Below, piece after piece: positions 52,006 through 61,449 of a stretch of 64,000 nucleotides of DNA; within the stretch, counting starts at the first letter, position 1, and each line of letters opens with the position of its first letter. The notes below the pieces were generated by a model. That model was not told the origin of the DNA, made no database searches, and was given only the letters and a program-made list of their open reading frames with translations. The translations under genes and the position numbers were made by a program. The DNA is from Plantactinospora sp040120695 (GTDB lineage: Bacteria > Actinomycetota > Actinomycetes > Mycobacteriales > Micromonosporaceae): assembly GCF_040120695.1 (NCBI RefSeq), contig NZ_JBEEAC010000019.1, positions 62,001 through 126,000 on the forward strand. Reading direction: 5' to 3'.

Positions 52006-53016
52006 TCACCCGGGCGTCCGCAACGCCCTTCCGCATCGGCGGGCCACCGCCTCGGCGCCGCGCAACCGCTTCGGGGTCGCCGTGCCCAGTCCGGCGTGCA
52101 CCTTCCGCAATCCGTGACTGCGCGCGACCTGCCTCGGCCCGTGGAAGATCAGGCATGCGTAGAGCGCCCGGCGGGCCGGGCTGCTGTGCTCGGGGAGCCC
52201 CACCTCGTACACCTCCAGTTCGTCGTGGAAGCGCAGCAGGGTGAGGACGCCCTCCTCGTCCCCGGCCCGGGCGTGCAGCACGAGGACGGAGACCTCCGCG
52301 CAGTCGTCCCACTGGTCCATCCGGTACCGGACCAGCGCCGGGTGGTCCGTCGTCTGCATGCGGTTGTTGTGCGCCGCGATCAGGTCGCAGGCGCTCCCCC
52401 GGTAGTCCCGCCACGGCACCGCCTCGACCGTGATGCCGTGCTTGGCCATCTGGCGTTCGTCGGCCCGGATAGTGTGCCGCACCTTGCTGGGCAGCGCGTC
52501 CGGGGACCCCAGCACGACCTCCTCCGGGTACGCGAGATCCTCGTACTCGGCCAGCCATTCCATCGGGCCGAACAGCGTCTCGGCCAGCCGCTGCTGCCGA
52601 GGGTCGAGGTAGCCGAAGTAGAGCGACCGCCCGGCGAGTTCGGTAACGGTGGCCACCGCGTCGGAGACCGCACGGAGCACCTCCGGCTCCTCCCGGCACC
52701 GTAAACTCCCCCGGATCTCCAAACGCCCGCCGATCAGGGCGCTCTTCTCCGGGACCGGCGACTCCGCCTGGCCCCAGGCGACCGGCGAGTGGATCTGGTC
52801 GGACCACTGTTCGCCCCGGCCCAGATAGATCGGCAGCGCGGCGCACAGCCGCGGCCCGTCGCGGACCACGACGTACCGCGGCTCCCAGCGAGGGTCGTTC
52901 GACATCTGTACCAGCCGGCCGTGGCAGCCGAGCGCGCCGACCGCCTCGTCGAGCTGGAGGAACTCCTCCGCCCCGACGTCGTCGAGGTTGTCGGTGACCA
53001 CCGTAACGAGCGCCAT
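52006..53016 (-). CDS. GNAT/FemAB-like acyl- or aminoacyltransferase
   Basis: 336 aa from ATG 53016. The layout is that of double-GNAT proteins: an N-terminal half with YVVVRDGPRLCAALPIYLG, and a C-terminal half with LPSKVRHTIRADERQMAKHG, VLTLLRFHDELEVYEVGLPE and a closing RKVHAGLGTATPKRLRG. Several of these pieces match peptidoglycan-type FemAB/BioF2-like transferases. Likely transfers an acyl or aminoacyl group to the cluster product. It is four bases after the KAS III-like gene. Confidence 0.65.
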   Translation of the reverse strand: MALVTVVTDNLDDVGAEEFLQLDEAVGALGCHGRLVQMSNDPRWEPRYVVVRDGPRLCAALPIYLGRGEQWSDQIHSPVAWGQAESPVPEKSALIGGRLEIRGSLRCREEPEVLRAVSDAVATVTELAGRSLYFGYLDPRQQRLAETLFGPMEWLAEYEDLAYPEEVVLGSPDALPSKVRHTIRADERQMAKHGITVEAVPWRDYRGSACDLIAAHNNRMQTTDHPALVRYRMDQWDDCAEVSVLVLHARAGDEEGVLTLLRFHDELEVYEVGLPEHSSPARRALYACLIFHGPRQVARSHGLRKVHAGLGTATPKRLRGAEAVARRCGRALRTPG

Positions 53017-53019
53017 GTC

Positions 53020-54009
53020 CTACCCCGCCCGGTATTCGAGTGCGGTTACCGACCAGCTGAAGCCCATCCCGCTCGCGGCCAGCAGCACCAGGTCGCCGTC
53101 GTCGAGCGCCGCCCGGTCCCACACCTGGCGCAGCGCGATCGCGGTGTCCGCGCAGCCCATGTGCCCCAGCTCCGAATGGTTGAAGACGCTGCGGTCCGGG
53201 GACAGGTCGAGCGCCTTCAGCAGGCGGTGCTGCACGTTCCGGTCGTTCTGGTTGACCAGCAGGTAGCGCACGTCCGCCAGCCGCCGCCCGGCCCGCTCCA
53301 GGGTCTGCTCGACCAGCGCCACGTAGTTGTCCGTGTACGCCTCCGCGAGCCCCTTCCGGTTGCCCCGGCGCCGCAGCCGGATCCCCCCGTCGTGGTACTC
53401 GCCCCCGTAGTGGTCACACCAGCTCGGATCGGTGTGTGCCGACGACGCCAGGTACCCGAAGGAGTGACCGGACCCGCCGACAAGCAGGGCCGCCGCCGCG
53501 TCGCCGAAGTTGAACAGCCCCTTCGAGTCCGGATCGGCGCGGTCCACCACCCCGCTGAACCGCTCGCCCACCACCACCAGCGCCCGCTCGTCGCCGCCGG
53601 GGGCGATCCCGCCGGCGGCGATCCCGAGCCCGGTCATCAGGGCGTTGCAGAAGTTGACCACCTCGAAGCAGTGCGCCCCGGTGATGCCCAACTCGTCGGC
53701 GACCTTGGCCGCGGGTGACCAGAAGGGCATGTCCCAACAGCCGCTCCCGGCGTAGATGACCTTGCCGACGGTCGCCGGGTCCGTGCCGGTACGGTCCAGG
53801 ATCGTGCTGGCGGCGTCCACCGCCAGCTCCCACGCCTGCTCCTCCGGCGCCAGGACCGGGAACTCCTTGCCGTGCGTGATCTCCAGGATCTCCGGCAGGG
53901 AGACGCCGGAGCTCTCGTGCAGCTGGTCGACGGTGATCCGGCCCTCCGGAAACGCGACCTCGACGTCCACGATTCCGGCCCGGGCCGGCGCCCCGGGCTC
54001 GATCGGCAT
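53020..54009 (-). CDS. KAS III-like protein with altered catalytic residues, copy A
   Basis: 329 aa from ATG 54009 (a GTG at 54012 is possible). The thiolase fold is clear: Cys121 in EVVNFCNALMTGLG lines up with the FabH nucleophile. Where FabH has HQAN this protein has NQND (Asn253), and where FabH has GNTS it has GHMG (His283). His and Asn have in effect changed places, so decarboxylative condensation is doubtful and acyl transfer or another reaction is likely. Start overlaps the luciferase-like gene's stop (TGATG). Shares GHxG with copy B at 59068-60075. Confidence 0.8.
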   Translation of the reverse strand: MPIEPGAPARAGIVDVEVAFPEGRITVDQLHESSGVSLPEILEITHGKEFPVLAPEEQAWELAVDAASTILDRTGTDPATVGKVIYAGSGCWDMPFWSPAAKVADELGITGAHCFEVVNFCNALMTGLGIAAGGIAPGGDERALVVVGERFSGVVDRADPDSKGLFNFGDAAAALLVGGSGHSFGYLASSAHTDPSWCDHYGGEYHDGGIRLRRRGNRKGLAEAYTDNYVALVEQTLERAGRRLADVRYLLVNQNDRNVQHRLLKALDLSPDRSVFNHSELGHMGCADTAIALRQVWDRAALDDGDLVLLAASGMGFSWSVTALEYRAG

Positions 54010-55055
54010 CACCGGTCACACGCCTTTCGTAGCTGGTCGAGGCGGGTCAGGCCGGACAGCACCGAATCGACCGGCAGGCCGAAGTCGATGAGGCAGGCGA
54101 CCTCGTCCACCCCGGCGTCGCGGTACTGGTCGACCACCTGCCGGGCCTTCGTCACGGTGCCCAGCAGGCCATGGTCGAAGTACCGGGTGAAGGCGCGGTC
54201 CAGCAGGAACTCGGTGTCCTCGGCCGACAGCTTCGACAGGTCGACCGCGCGCTTGCCGTCCGGCCGGGAGCCCACCATCAGCCCCAGCGAGCTGCGCATG
54301 TACCCGGTCAGCGGCTCCCGCACCAGCTCGCGGGCCGCCGCCTCGTCCTCGTCGAGATAGGTGTGGATCATCAGGGCGACGTGTCCCGGCCACCCGTCGG
54401 CGTCCGGGCGACCGGCCAGCGCCGCGCGGTACTCCTTGATCTTGACGGAGAGGGTGTCCAGGTCCTGGTCGAGCAGGTGGGTCAGGACCCCGGCGCCGAG
54501 TTGGCCGGCCATCCGGAACGTCTCCACCCCGCCCGCGCTGGTGATCCAGACCGGCAGCTCCGGCTGCACCGGGGGCGGGTAGACGCGTACCTCCTGCGTC
54601 TCCCCCACGCCGTCGACCACCGAGACCGCCTCGCCCCGCCACAGTCTCCGCACCGTCGCCACGTACTCCCCGAGCAACCGCTTTCGCTCGGCGTAGTTCT
54701 CCGGCCGGAGCGCGTAGTCGGTGGCGTGCCAACCGGACGCGAACGAGATGCCCACCCGCCCGTGCGAGAGGTTGTCGACCACCGACCACTCCTCGGCGAT
54801 CCGCAACGGATGGTGCAGCGGCGCGACGACGCTGCCCGCCCGGATCTTCACCCGCTCGGTGACCGCCGCGATCGCGGCGCTGGTCACCGACGGGTTGGGG
54901 TAGAGGCCGCCGAACGGGTGGAAGTGCCGTTCCGGGGTCCAGATCGCGGCGAACCCGAACGCGTCGGCGAACCGGGCGCCCTCGCGCAGGAGCCGGTACC
55001 GGTCGCTGTCCTCCTCGTTGCTGTTGTTGGCGAAGTAGAAAAGACTGAAATCCAC
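54009..55055 (-). CDS. Luciferase-like FMN monooxygenase, MupA type
   Basis: 348 aa from GTG 55055 with ggggagg five bases upstream. TIM-barrel LLM protein; FSLFYFANNSNEEDSDRYRL at the start, AAIWTPERHFHPFGGLYPNP near 40, RAGSVVAPLHHPLRIAEEWSV and GRVGISFASGWHATDYALRP are signatures of the MupA/Atu3640 subgroup found next to PKS/NRPS genes. It uses FMNH2 and O2 to hydroxylate a carrier-bound or free intermediate. Probable partner: the flavin reductase at 51398-51916. Confidence 0.93.
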   Translation of the reverse strand: MDFSLFYFANNSNEEDSDRYRLLREGARFADAFGFAAIWTPERHFHPFGGLYPNPSVTSAAIAAVTERVKIRAGSVVAPLHHPLRIAEEWSVVDNLSHGRVGISFASGWHATDYALRPENYAERKRLLGEYVATVRRLWRGEAVSVVDGVGETQEVRVYPPPVQPELPVWITSAGGVETFRMAGQLGAGVLTHLLDQDLDTLSVKIKEYRAALAGRPDADGWPGHVALMIHTYLDEDEAAARELVREPLTGYMRSSLGLMVGSRPDGKRAVDLSKLSAEDTEFLLDRAFTRYFDHGLLGTVTKARQVVDQYRDAGVDEVACLIDFGLPVDSVLSGLTRLDQLRKACDR

Positions 55056-55081
55056 TGTGACCTCCCCGATCGCAGATTCGG

Positions 55082-56389
55082 TCAGCTGTCGGTCGCGGCG
55101 ACAGGGCTCGCCGCGGGAGGAACGGGCTCGGGCGTGCCGGTTGCCGGGTCCGAGGTGGAGCCGCCGGGAGCGGCGACCGGTCGGGTGCGCCGCGCCCACC
55201 GGGTCAGCGGTGGCACGACGGAACCGGCGACGAGGAACACGACGGCGAAGACCAGCCAACCGCCGTACCCGAGCGCGGCGAGCGCGCCGGTGATGGCGAG
55301 CGGGGCGACCATGGAACCGAGCTGTGTCGACGTCTCGAACAGGCCCTGGTACTGCCCCTGCGCGCCGTCCCGGGCCAGGCCGTAGCTCAACGACCAGGCT
55401 CCGGCGCTGTGCCACATCTCACCGAGGACGTGGGCCAGGGTGCCGGCGATCAGGATGATGGCGGCCAGCCACACCCCCTGCCCCTTGGCCAGGGCGAAGA
55501 TCACGCAGCACAGGGCGAACGCCAGCGAGGCCCGGCGCCAGATCCGGACCCCGCCGGCGACGTCCTCGGCGCCCCGGCTGGCCCGCACCTGGAACAGGAT
55601 GACGGTCGCGGTGTTGATCAACAGCAGGACGGTGAAGAAGAACGGCGGTGCCGAGGTGTGCTGGCTGATCCAGATCGGCATCGCGACGATCAGCAGCGCG
55701 TCACTCATCACCAGCACGCTGTTGACCAGCGACACGGCCGCGTACGGCAGGTCCCGCAGCACCACCCACTTCGGCCCGCCGTCCTCGTCCGAGGCGGTCG
55801 GGGTGGCCGGTACCGCGGGCACCCGCAGGAAGGCGAGGCCGGAGAGCACGAACAGCCCACCGGCCGCCACCAGCAGGGCTACGTACGCCGACCGCGAATC
55901 GATCAGCAGCGCCGACCCGCCGATCACGGCACCGAGCGACACCCCGATGTTGGCCATCGAGCGCATGTAGGCCCAGGCCCGCACCCGCTCCTCGGGCGCC
56001 AGGAGGGCGGCCAGCAGCCCGCCCCGGGCGGCGTTGGAGCCGGACTCGATCGCGAGTACCACCGCCGCGGCCAGCAGCAGGCCGACGAAGTTGGTGACCA
56101 ACGCGTACCCGCAGGTCACCAGCCCTAGGACGAAGAGCAGGGTGACGGTCACGCCGCGCGCCCCCCGCACGTCCGCCAGCCGACCGGCCGGCACGCTGGA
56201 CAGCATCCCCGCCCCGGCGCCGACCGTCAACGCGAGGCCCACCCGCTCCGGCGCGATCCCGACGACCCGGGTGAAGTACAGCACGCTGATCGTCATGATG
56301 ATGCCGTGCGCCGTCGTCTTGGCAAGGTTGCTGATCGCCAGCAGCCGGACGAGCCCGGCGGGGGGAATGATGTCCCGGAGGAATGACAT
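55082..56389 (-). CDS. MFS transporter
   Basis: 435 aa, 12 predicted helices, ATG 56389. Motif-A-like GRLADVRGARGVTV follows the second helix. A charged cytoplasmic loop lies near residue 200 (TPTASDEDGG) between helices 6 and 7, and the C-terminal tail is Pro/Ala-rich. Likely exports the cluster product. It sits between the luciferase-like gene and the FkbH-adenylation gene on the same strand. Confidence 0.88.
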   Translation of the reverse strand: MSFLRDIIPPAGLVRLLAISNLAKTTAHGIIMTISVLYFTRVVGIAPERVGLALTVGAGAGMLSSVPAGRLADVRGARGVTVTLLFVLGLVTCGYALVTNFVGLLLAAAVVLAIESGSNAARGGLLAALLAPEERVRAWAYMRSMANIGVSLGAVIGGSALLIDSRSAYVALLVAAGGLFVLSGLAFLRVPAVPATPTASDEDGGPKWVVLRDLPYAAVSLVNSVLVMSDALLIVAMPIWISQHTSAPPFFFTVLLLINTATVILFQVRASRGAEDVAGGVRIWRRASLAFALCCVIFALAKGQGVWLAAIILIAGTLAHVLGEMWHSAGAWSLSYGLARDGAQGQYQGLFETSTQLGSMVAPLAITGALAALGYGGWLVFAVVFLVAGSVVPPLTRWARRTRPVAAPGGSTSDPATGTPEPVPPAASPVAATDS

Positions 56390-56405
56390 GGTCCGTGCGC
56401 TCCCG

Positions 56406-59054
56406 TCAGCCGTTGCCGGCCAGAACTGTCTCCCGCAACGCGTTGCGGTCGACCTTGCCGTTGACGTTGAGGGGGAAACTGTCGCGGTGGTAGAGCCGCC
56501 GCGGCACCAGGTGGATCGGTAGGTAGGTCCGCAACCACCGGGCGAATTCCGGGTACGGCAGGTTGCGGCCGGTGTAGAAGGCCACCAGCTCGGTGGTGTC
56601 CGCCTCGCGTACCGTGACCGCCGCCGCCTGGGTGACGTCCGGATGCCGGGTCAGCACCGCCTCGATCTCGCCCAACTCCACCCGGTAGCCACGAATCTTC
56701 GTCTGCTGGTCGAGCCGGCCGAGGTGGACCAGCTCGCCGTCCTCCCACCGCACCCGGTCCCCCGTGCGGTAGTAGTGCTCGGGCGCGGGCACGGTCTCGT
56801 CCGAGGGCAGGAACCGGTCGCCCTCGGCGGCCAGGAACCGCCCGCGGTTGTCGTCCGGGTCCAGGTATCCACCGAACCGCTGCACCCCCCGGACGCAGAG
56901 TTCGCCCTCTGCCGCGGACCGGCCCTCCTCGTCGACGATCACGTGGTCGAGGAACTCGTACACCGGCCCGATCGGCACGGTGTCGTTGGACGTCCGCGGC
57001 CACCGGTCCGGATCGGCCGGCAGCCGGTACTCGGTACAGGCCACGGTCAGCTCGGTCGGGCCGTACACGTTGTCCAGGTGGGCCTGCGGGGCGATCGCCC
57101 GCCACGCCCTGGCCTGCCGGTATGTCAACTGCTCACCGATGAAGATGCTCTGCCGCAGCACGGTGGGCCGGTCCGTCGGCAGGTTGCCGAGGTTCGCGCT
57201 GACCGAGACCACCGACGGCACCGAGAACCAGTGGGTGATCGCCCGGTCGGCCAGGTAGTCCACCGGCGTCAACAGGTCCGTCCGGGTCGGTGGCACGAGC
57301 GTCGCCCCGCCGCCCCAGGTGACGAAGAGGTCGAAGACCGACGGATCGAAAGTGAGGTCGAAGGTGTGCGAGACCCGGCAACCGGGCCCCACCTCGTACC
57401 GGGCGATGTTGCGGGCCACGTACGGCGACGCGTTGCCGTGGGTGATCGGAACCCCCTTCGGCGTACCGGTGGAGCCGGAGGTGAAGAGCACGTACGCCAC
57501 GTCCTCCGGACCGGTGCGGTACTCCGGAAGGGCGTCGGGCCGCCCACCGAGCACGTCGGCCTCGGTGAGCCGCAGCACCGCGCCGACGGTCCCGGCGAGG
57601 TCGTCCAGCTGTGCCGCGCCGCTCTCGTCGGCGATCAGCACGTCGGCACCGATCGCCTTGCAGATGACCTGGTTGCGGTAGCTCGGGTGGCCCGGGTTCA
57701 ACGGCACCACGGTGGCGCCGAGGCGCGCCGCGGCCAGGTAACCGGCGAACGCCACCAGGCTGCGGGTGGCCAGCAGCACCACCCGGGCCGGCGGGCCGTT
57801 CCGCGCCGCGAGGATCCGGCTGGCGATCACCTCCGCGCACCGGCGCAGCTCCCGATAGCTGAGCACCGGGTCGACGAGGTCGAGCGCGGGCGCGTCCGGC
57901 TGCCGCTCCACCGTCCGGGCGAACCACTCGTAAAGGGTGGTGGGAACCCCTTCCGACACCGGCAGCTCCCACCGGACCAGGTCCGTGCCGGCCCGCAGCA
58001 GGTCCACCGCGTGCACCCTCATCGTGCTGGGCGGGCACCTGCGCTCCGGCCGGAGGTGCAGCCGCTGCACCCCGTCCGTGGCGTCCGGCACGTCGAGGTG
58101 GCAGTCGCACGGATCATCACCGAATCCGGCGAACCGGTAGGCCACCTCCATCATCCGATTGCGGTCGGTCGACCGGAAGTCGGCGACCACATGGCTGCCC
58201 GCCGAGGCCGCCCGGTCGGAGATCCAGTTCAGCAGCACCGTTCCCGCACCGAACACGACCACCCGGCACGACGTCGCCAGAAGCTTCAGGTGCCACACCG
58301 CCGGATACTTCTCCAGCAGGACGATGCCGACCGCGCCGTGCGGCCCGAAGCGGTCGCTCATCGTCACGACGAGGACCTCGTGCCGAGGATCGGTCAGCAG
58401 CGTACGCAGCGTCGCGTCCGAGTAGTGCACGCCGGTCGCGTTCATCTGACTGGTACGCAGGGTGAGCTCCTCCGCCCGGGCGAGGTCCTCCTTGTCCGCC
58501 CGCCGGATCCACATCCTCAGGTCGAGCGTGCGCAGGAACTCCTCGTCCGGTCCACCGAACTCGGCCCGGGCCGCGTCACGCGCGAACCCGGCCTGGTACA
58601 TCACCCGGCGACGCCGGGAGTCCTCGGTGACCGTACTCGGGGTGAACTCGGGCAGGTCGAGCAGCTCGGTCGCCTGTTCGGCCGGATAGCACCGCACCTC
58701 GGACAGCCGGTAGGCGACCTCCGCCCGCTCGCTCGGCTGGTCGTCGATGAACGCGATGGTGCGCGGCGCGAAGTTCAGCTCGTCCGCGATCGCGGCGATC
58801 GCGTCCGACTTGCGCCCCCAGCCGATCTGCGGCAGGACCAGGTACTCCGCCACGCCGAGCCGCTCCAGCATCGCCCACGCGTGGTCGTGATCGTTTCGAC
58901 TGGCCACGGACTGCAGGATGCCGCGCTCGTCGAGCCCGACGATGACCCGGCGAATCTCCTCGGAGAGCCGTACCTCGCCGTCTTCCAGCAGCACGCCCTG
59001 CCACAGGGTGTTGTCCAGGTCCCACACCAGGCACTTGACCGCTTCGGAACTCAC
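56406..59054 (-). CDS. FkbH-like glyceryl transferase fused to an NRPS-type adenylation domain
   Basis: 882 aa from GTG 59054, eight bases after gaggagg (GTG 59063 possible). Residues 1-310: FkbH, HAD motif VWDLDNTLWQG (Asp12, Asp14) and the conserved cysteine in LLATSCRVV near 270. FkbH enzymes dephosphorylate 1,3-bisphosphoglycerate and load D-glycerate on an ACP. Residues 370-880: adenylation domain, FTSGSTGTPKGVPITH (A3), FDLTFDPSVFDLF (A4, Asp235-like), VYGPTEL (A5), YRTGDRVRW (A7), IRGYRVELGEIEA (A8), LNVNGKVDRNAL (A10 Lys). No carrier domain is fused, so it must charge another protein. This fusion is unusual. Confidence 0.9.
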   Translation of the reverse strand: MSSEAVKCLVWDLDNTLWQGVLLEDGEVRLSEEIRRVIVGLDERGILQSVASRNDHDHAWAMLERLGVAEYLVLPQIGWGRKSDAIAAIADELNFAPRTIAFIDDQPSERAEVAYRLSEVRCYPAEQATELLDLPEFTPSTVTEDSRRRRVMYQAGFARDAARAEFGGPDEEFLRTLDLRMWIRRADKEDLARAEELTLRTSQMNATGVHYSDATLRTLLTDPRHEVLVVTMSDRFGPHGAVGIVLLEKYPAVWHLKLLATSCRVVVFGAGTVLLNWISDRAASAGSHVVADFRSTDRNRMMEVAYRFAGFGDDPCDCHLDVPDATDGVQRLHLRPERRCPPSTMRVHAVDLLRAGTDLVRWELPVSEGVPTTLYEWFARTVERQPDAPALDLVDPVLSYRELRRCAEVIASRILAARNGPPARVVLLATRSLVAFAGYLAAARLGATVVPLNPGHPSYRNQVICKAIGADVLIADESGAAQLDDLAGTVGAVLRLTEADVLGGRPDALPEYRTGPEDVAYVLFTSGSTGTPKGVPITHGNASPYVARNIARYEVGPGCRVSHTFDLTFDPSVFDLFVTWGGGATLVPPTRTDLLTPVDYLADRAITHWFSVPSVVSVSANLGNLPTDRPTVLRQSIFIGEQLTYRQARAWRAIAPQAHLDNVYGPTELTVACTEYRLPADPDRWPRTSNDTVPIGPVYEFLDHVIVDEEGRSAAEGELCVRGVQRFGGYLDPDDNRGRFLAAEGDRFLPSDETVPAPEHYYRTGDRVRWEDGELVHLGRLDQQTKIRGYRVELGEIEAVLTRHPDVTQAAAVTVREADTTELVAFYTGRNLPYPEFARWLRTYLPIHLVPRRLYHRDSFPLNVNGKVDRNALRETVLAGNG

Positions 59055-59067
59055 CTCGGGCACCTCC

Positions 59068-60075
59068 TCACATCTCCCACAGGGTCACCGCCCAGGCCGC
59101 CACCGGGCTGTTGTTGAGGACCAGCACGTGATCTCCCGTCGACACGTCTCCGCTGGTCATGAGCCGGTCCAGATTGAGCACGACGTCCATGGCACCGAGA
59201 TGGCCGTAATCCGCCAGGTGCGTACGGCAGACCGGATGGATGGGGATCCCCAGCAGCGTCTCGTAGAACTCGAACGCCGAGGCGGTGACGTTCTGCATCA
59301 CCGCGGCGGCGACCTGGCTCCGGTCGAGTCCCGCCTCGGCGAGCACCTCGTCGACCATCCGGCCGAGCCGCATCCGGCTGTGCATCGCCATCTCGAACCG
59401 GTACCGGTCCGGCGACTCGCACACCTCCCGCCACTCGTACCAGGGCGCCTGCTTGTAGTCCACCCGGAACAGGTCGTGGAAGCTGCCGTCGGTCTCCATG
59501 CGGTGGCCACGCAGCACGGGGCGTCCACCCCGCACCATCGTCATGGCGTAGGCGCCGTCGCCGATCACCGTCACCGGGTAACGGACCCGGTCGACGCCGG
59601 TGGGGCGGCTGCCGTGGGTGATCAGCACGCTGGCCCGGCCCGGATCGGCGACCAGCAGGTCCCGGGCGAGCGCCCACGCCGCACTCGAACCCGTGCACCC
59701 CAGTCCGTCGATGGTGAACGCGAAGCTGGACTCCAGACCCACCTCCGCCTGTACCCGGCACACGTCCGAGCCGAGCAGCACGTCGGGCGAGCGGGGTGCG
59801 ACCATCATCAGCAGGTTGGGGTGGCTCGGGGCGGCGGCGAGCAGTTCCCGACAGGCCCGGGCGGCCAACTCGCCGATCTCGGCGTCGGGAAGGACCCCGA
59901 CGGTGCGGACCCCGGATTCCGCGACGAACCGGGCCTCGTCGTGGCCGAGCAGCTCGACCTCGGGCAGTTCGAGAACCTTGACCTGTTCCTCCGGCAACAC
60001 ACAGTGGATGCGCCCGATACCGATGCCGCCGTTGCCGGTGCCGCCGCTGCCACTGCTGTCCTTGCCGGTGCTCAT
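59068..60075 (-). CDS. KAS III-like protein with altered catalytic residues, copy B
   Basis: 335 aa from ATG 60075. A Gly/Ser-rich N-terminal tail (6-19) precedes a thiolase-like fold. Nucleophile Cys127 is in IDGLGCTGSSAAW; the FabH HQAN site reads MQNV (Met260) and the GNTS site reads GHLG (His292). As in copy A the first His is missing and a His occupies the Asn site, so normal KAS III condensation is unlikely. The start overlaps the acyl-CoA dehydrogenase-like gene's stop (ATGA). Candidate acyltransferase between ACP and another acceptor. Confidence 0.8.
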   Translation of the reverse strand: MSTGKDSSGSGGTGNGGIGIGRIHCVLPEEQVKVLELPEVELLGHDEARFVAESGVRTVGVLPDAEIGELAARACRELLAAAPSHPNLLMMVAPRSPDVLLGSDVCRVQAEVGLESSFAFTIDGLGCTGSSAAWALARDLLVADPGRASVLITHGSRPTGVDRVRYPVTVIGDGAYAMTMVRGGRPVLRGHRMETDGSFHDLFRVDYKQAPWYEWREVCESPDRYRFEMAMHSRMRLGRMVDEVLAEAGLDRSQVAAAVMQNVTASAFEFYETLLGIPIHPVCRTHLADYGHLGAMDVVLNLDRLMTSGDVSTGDHVLVLNNSPVAAWAVTLWEM

Positions 60076-61184
60076 GTCCACAGCTCCCGCGCGTGCCGGG
60101 CCAGCAACAGTTGGCTGATCTCGCTGCTGCCCTCGATGATCTCCATCAACTTCGCGTCCCGGTACGCCCTGGCCACCACGTGCCCGTCCCGGGCGCCGGC
60201 CGAGGCGAGGACCTGGACGGCGGCAGCGGCGCCCCGGGCCGCCTGGGTGGCCGCGAAGTGCTTCGCGGCCACGGCGGCAGTGACCTGCTGCGGTGAGCCG
60301 TTGTCCCAGCAGCGGCTGGCGTGCTCGCACATCCGGGTCGACGCCTGCTCGGCGACGAGCAGTTCCGCCAGGTGGCGGGCGACCAGTTGATGCTCGGCCA
60401 ACGGTTTGCCGAACTGCTCCCGGGCCTGCGCGTGTGTGGTCGCGGCGGCCAGGCAGGCCCGCAGGATGCCCACGCAACCCCAGGCCACCGAGAGCCGGCC
60501 GTGGGTGAGCACCGACGTGATCAGCCAGTCCAGGGGCAGCCCGGCGGCCAGCAGCACACCGTCGGCCGCGGCGAGCGTGACCCCGTCCAGCTCCACATCG
60601 GCGTGCCCGGCCGCCCGGCACCCCATCGGGTCCGCCACCCGGGTCACCCGCACGCCGGGCGCGTCGGCCGGTACCAGCACCGCCGCCGCGCCGTCCGCGT
60701 GCTGTCCGAACACCAGGAGCAGGTCGGCGTAGGCGGCCCCGGTCACCCACACCTTGCTCCCGGAGACCTCGACCCGGTCACCGGTGAGGGTGATGCGGGT
60801 GGTCATCGCCGCCAGGTCGCTGCCGGCCCGCGGCTCGCTGAACGCCACCGCGGCCAGCGTCCCGGAGGTCAACCGGCGCAGGTACGTCGCCTGCTGGTGC
60901 TGCTCCCCGAACCGGCGCACCGCCCACGCCACCATGCCCTGCGACGTCATCAGGCTGCGCAGGGACGAGCACCGGCTGCCCACGTACGCGGTGAACTCGC
61001 CCAGCTCGGCGGCGGTGAACCCGAGGCCGCCGAACTCCGCGGAAACACCCGGGCAGAGCACGCCGTGGGCGGCCAGCCGGCGCAGTACGTCGTCGGGGAG
61101 ACGACCCGCGAGGTCCCACCCGTCCGCGTCCGAGCCGACCGCTTCGGCGACCAGTTCGGCCGCCGCGGCGTACCGGTCAGCCAC
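60072..61184 (-). CDS. fkbI-like: FkbI-like acyl-ACP dehydrogenase
   Basis: 370 aa from GTG 61184. Acyl-CoA dehydrogenase family: AVAFSEPRAGSDLAAMTTR near 112, KVWVTGAAYADLLLVFG near 145, AREQFGKPLAEHQLVARHLAE near 245 and the C-terminal AKLMEIIEGSSEISQLLLARH. In FkbI and ZmaE systems it oxidises a glyceryl/hydroxyacyl-ACP intermediate on the way to hydroxymalonyl- or aminomalonyl-ACP. Overlaps the ACP gene by eight bases. Confidence 0.88.
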   Translation of the reverse strand: MADRYAAAAELVAEAVGSDADGWDLAGRLPDDVLRRLAAHGVLCPGVSAEFGGLGFTAAELGEFTAYVGSRCSSLRSLMTSQGMVAWAVRRFGEQHQQATYLRRLTSGTLAAVAFSEPRAGSDLAAMTTRITLTGDRVEVSGSKVWVTGAAYADLLLVFGQHADGAAAVLVPADAPGVRVTRVADPMGCRAAGHADVELDGVTLAAADGVLLAAGLPLDWLITSVLTHGRLSVAWGCVGILRACLAAATTHAQAREQFGKPLAEHQLVARHLAELLVAEQASTRMCEHASRCWDNGSPQQVTAAVAAKHFAATQAARGAAAAVQVLASAGARDGHVVARAYRDAKLMEIIEGSSEISQLLLARHARELWT

Positions 61185-61449
61185 CGTTGCCCTCGCGCAA
61201 CCGCAGCACGAGTTCGGTGATCGCCGCCACGCTGCGGAAGTTGGCCAGCTTCAGGTCCGGGCCCTGTACGGCCACCCCGAACGTACTCTCGACGTACGCC
61301 ACCAGCTGCATCGCGAAGAGCGAGGAGACCAGGCCGGTGCCGAAGAGGTCCACCTCGGCGGTGACGGTCTTCTTGGTCTGTCGCGCGATGAACTCGACGA
61401 GGTTGTTACTGATCTCGTGCGCCTCGATCGGTGCGGTCGACGTGCTCAT
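61177..61449 (-). CDS. fkbJ-like: FkbJ-like acyl carrier protein
   Basis: 90 aa. Four-helix carrier with FGTGLVSSLFAMQLVAYVE, in which the second Ser (Ser43) takes the place of the DSL serine; GLVSSLFAMQLV is typical of methoxymalonate/hydroxymalonate ACPs (FkbJ, ZmaD). It carries the glyceryl unit made by the FkbH domain. Overlaps both neighbours, so stoichiometric expression is expected. Confidence 0.9.
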   Translation of the reverse strand: MSTSTAPIEAHEISNNLVEFIARQTKKTVTAEVDLFGTGLVSSLFAMQLVAYVESTFGVAVQGPDLKLANFRSVAAITELVLRLREGNGG

